Positions 62,399 to 64,000 of a stretch of 64,000 nucleotides of DNA are shown in pieces. How positions within the stretch are numbered: the stretch's first letter is position 1; every line of letters begins with the position of its first letter. The notes below the pieces were generated by a model. That model did not search any database, had not been told where the DNA came from, and worked only from the letters and a program-made list of their open reading frames with translations. The position numbers were made by a program, and so were the translations under genes. Source of the stretch: Chloroflexota bacterium (lineage in GTDB: Bacteria > Chloroflexota > UBA11872 > VXOZ01); the NCBI GenBank assembly GCA_958295775.1, contig CATQHC010000002.1, positions 1,139,830-1,203,829 of the forward strand. Reading direction: 5' to 3'.

Positions 62399-63850
62399 GT
62401 GGCAGATCTCCAGCATGGTCAGTTACGGCTTGGTGTTGGCGCCGAGCGCATCAACCCGCCGCTGGGCGTGCCGCTGCCGTTGGCCTACAGCGGCGGTGGA
62501 GCACCAGTGGCAGTAGAGGGGCGGCACGATGACTGCTGGGCCCGGGCTTTGTTGCTGGAGCAAGGCGCAACCCGCCTCGCGCTTGTCTCGGTCGACCTGT
62601 GCACCATGCGGGACGACCAATACGGGGAAATCGTTGCCCGTATCAGCGCGCGCTGCCGCATTCCGGCCGACCACATCATGATCGCGTGCACCCACAATCA
62701 CTCCAACGCGCCGCTGCTGGAACCGTTCGATGCGCCGCCCTCTCCTTGGCAGGAAACACTCAATGACCTGATCGTCTCCGCCGTCTATCAAGCGGGCCAA
62801 TGTTTGGCGCCGGTTGCGCGCATTCGCTACGCCACGGCAAAGTACGGCAATGTTGCGTACAACCGTCGGGTCGTGCTGCCCGATGTCGTGTGCATGCTCA
62901 TTGGCGCGGAACCGAACTGGGAGGCAATTGTCGAGCGCTTGTCCGGCACGTTGGGGGCGACGTGGCAGCAACTGGGTCTGGCGCGAGATTCCGTTGCGCC
63001 CCATGGAGTTGTGGACAACCGGCTGCGCCTGCTGGTCTTTGAGGGCGCCGAAAACGCTACCCTGGCGAGCATTGTCAGCGCCGCATGTCACCCGGTCACC
63101 CATAGCTTTGCCGATCGCCACACGGGCGCGGACTATCCCGGTTTTCTTGTCAGGCTAGCCGAGCGCGGATTGGGTGGGAAGGGGTTGTTTCTCCAAGGCT
63201 GTAGCGGTGACGTGCGCACCCGCTACCGCGAACCTACGTATGAGGAAGTTGAACGGGTGAGCGGGCAGTTTGGCAGCGCCGTGCTGGAGGCGGCGGGCAA
63301 GTTGGCAGCAATTGGCGGCTCGAATGTCATTGGCGTTGCCAAGCAAGAAGTCGAGTTACCACTAAAACCCTATGAATCGCGAGCGCGGCAGCGAATCAGG
63401 CTTGCTGAACTCGCACAGACTCTGGGCGAGATGGCGCAGACTCCCGCCCAAGATTCCAAGGAAATTAGGGAACGCTGGGCAATCTACCAGGAACGTGCGT
63501 TCCTCCGCTACCAACTGAAGTGGGGCGATCTGGAAACGCGCCACGCCGACTTAGCGCGCGCACGCGTGCGGGTAGTATTGCAGGCAATTCAGCTTGGCGG
63601 AGTCCTGCTGTTGACTTCGCCCGCTGAGGTCTTTGCCGAAACCGGCAGACAACTTGCCGCCTGGGCGCGGGAGCAGGGCTGGCAGGACAGCATTGTCTCC
63701 TCCTGCACGAATGGCTACATCAATTACATTCCGCCCCGCGCCGAGGCGGAGCGGGGCGGTTTTGAGCCAAGCTGCACCATGCTCGCTCCGGGCGCATGCG
63801 AAGCAATGGTGGCGGCGCTAAAGAACTTGGCAAGACCGGCGCCGGCCTAA
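62399..63850 (+). CDS. Neutral/alkaline ceramidase N-terminal-domain-like protein
   Basis: 483 residues similar to the N-terminal catalytic domain of neutral/alkaline non-lysosomal ceramidases: GVGAERINPPLGVPL, DDCWARALLLEQG, IACTHNHSNAPLL (His ligands of the zinc site), SAACHPVTH and FLQGCSGDVRTRY. Enzymes of this family cleave ceramide amides, but many bacterial proteins with this domain lack the C-terminal ceramidase domain, as here, and their substrate is unknown. GTG start; no signal peptide. Probably monocistronic, with a terminator downstream. Confidence 0.83.
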   Translation: MADLQHGQLRLGVGAERINPPLGVPLPLAYSGGGAPVAVEGRHDDCWARALLLEQGATRLALVSVDLCTMRDDQYGEIVARISARCRIPADHIMIACTHNHSNAPLLEPFDAPPSPWQETLNDLIVSAVYQAGQCLAPVARIRYATAKYGNVAYNRRVVLPDVVCMLIGAEPNWEAIVERLSGTLGATWQQLGLARDSVAPHGVVDNRLRLLVFEGAENATLASIVSAACHPVTHSFADRHTGADYPGFLVRLAERGLGGKGLFLQGCSGDVRTRYREPTYEEVERVSGQFGSAVLEAAGKLAAIGGSNVIGVAKQEVELPLKPYESRARQRIRLAELAQTLGEMAQTPAQDSKEIRERWAIYQERAFLRYQLKWGDLETRHADLARARVRVVLQAIQLGGVLLLTSPAEVFAETGRQLAAWAREQGWQDSIVSSCTNGYINYIPPRAEAERGGFEPSCTMLAPGACEAMVAALKNLARPAPA

Positions 63851-63958
63851 GCCAAACCTGGCGGAGTTGTTTGTCGCAGGCACGTGGAAAGTGAGACCGC
63901 ATTCGCCAGGGCGGCAGCGCAACAGATCTCACCGTTCGTCTTGCAACCTTAAAACGAA

Positions 63959-63988
63959 AGAGCGCCCAATCCGGCGCTCTCTGATTTT
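63959..63988 (+). terminator. Hairpin terminator downstream of the ceramidase-like gene
   Basis: Stem AGAGCGCC (63959-63966) with GGCGCTCT (63973-63980), 6-nt loop, then CTGATTTTA. The stretch 63851-63958 holds no gene. Confidence 0.75.
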
Positions 63989-64000
63989 ATGCTATGTCCA

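Overview
The window looks like an accessory-rich chromosomal segment of an uncultured, moderately GC-rich bacterium, most likely a Chloroflexota of the sponge or marine type. This is inferred from gene content and not from a marker tree: PHP-type CehA metallohydrolases, DUF1614, AIM24 proteins, amidohydrolase families, lipoproteins with Thr/Pro-rich linkers, Tat-type solute-binding lipoproteins and many short dispersed palindromes. No rRNA, tRNA, CRISPR array, transposase or phage gene was seen.

Layout. 1-1.5 kb: 3' part of groEL with a strong terminator. 1.6-6.6 kb (minus): dimethylglycine/sarcosine dehydrogenase-like protein and betaine-homocysteine methyltransferase-like protein, which together suggest glycine betaine demethylation, then a DegT-type aminotransferase. 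6.8-14.3 kb (minus): two CehA/DUF3604 metallohydrolases, two tandem GNAT acetyltransferases and three small amidohydrolases, one of which lacks the metal ligands. 14.5-22.1 kb (minus): an orphan sugar-type binding protein and a complete general L-amino-acid ABC transporter with two binding proteins (aapJ-aapJ-aapQ-aapM-aapP). 22.3-28 kb: a nitrilase-type amidase, then a plus-strand run of a 5'-nucleotidase-like protein, a metallophosphoesterase, a DUF1614 membrane protein and an M20 amidohydrolase.

28-36 kb is the least ordinary part. It holds a LysM lipoprotein with a duplicated peptidase-like domain (one copy with HExxH, one without), three tandem AIM24 proteins, a possible unannotated one-helix peptide, and a lipoprotein built of seven cysteine-bearing helical repeats plus two PPC domains whose end is made by a dispersed palindrome. 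36-42 kb carries mutL, hsp20 with a clear promoter, and nadK-recN. 42-49 kb is a cell-surface sugar locus: three GT4 glycosyltransferases, a secreted glycoside hydrolase-like protein with two N-terminal repeats, and a flippase-like membrane protein. 49-53.7 kb: M42 aminopeptidase, a cytochrome P460-like lipoprotein divergent from a Crp/Fnr regulator plus a ThuA protein, and two small envelope proteins. 54-64 kb: two more orphan Tat-type binding lipoproteins, two divergent Gfo/Idh/MocA dehydrogenases, an ACC deaminase/D-cysteine desulfhydrase homologue, a VOC protein and a ceramidase-like protein.

The intergenic DNA carries at least five families of short palindromic repeats. One is expanded into a seven-unit 21-bp tandem array. 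Another occurs as two copies that differ by a compensatory base-pair change. Many genes start with GTG or TTG, and start sites below were chosen mainly from Shine-Dalgarno spacing and family N-termini.
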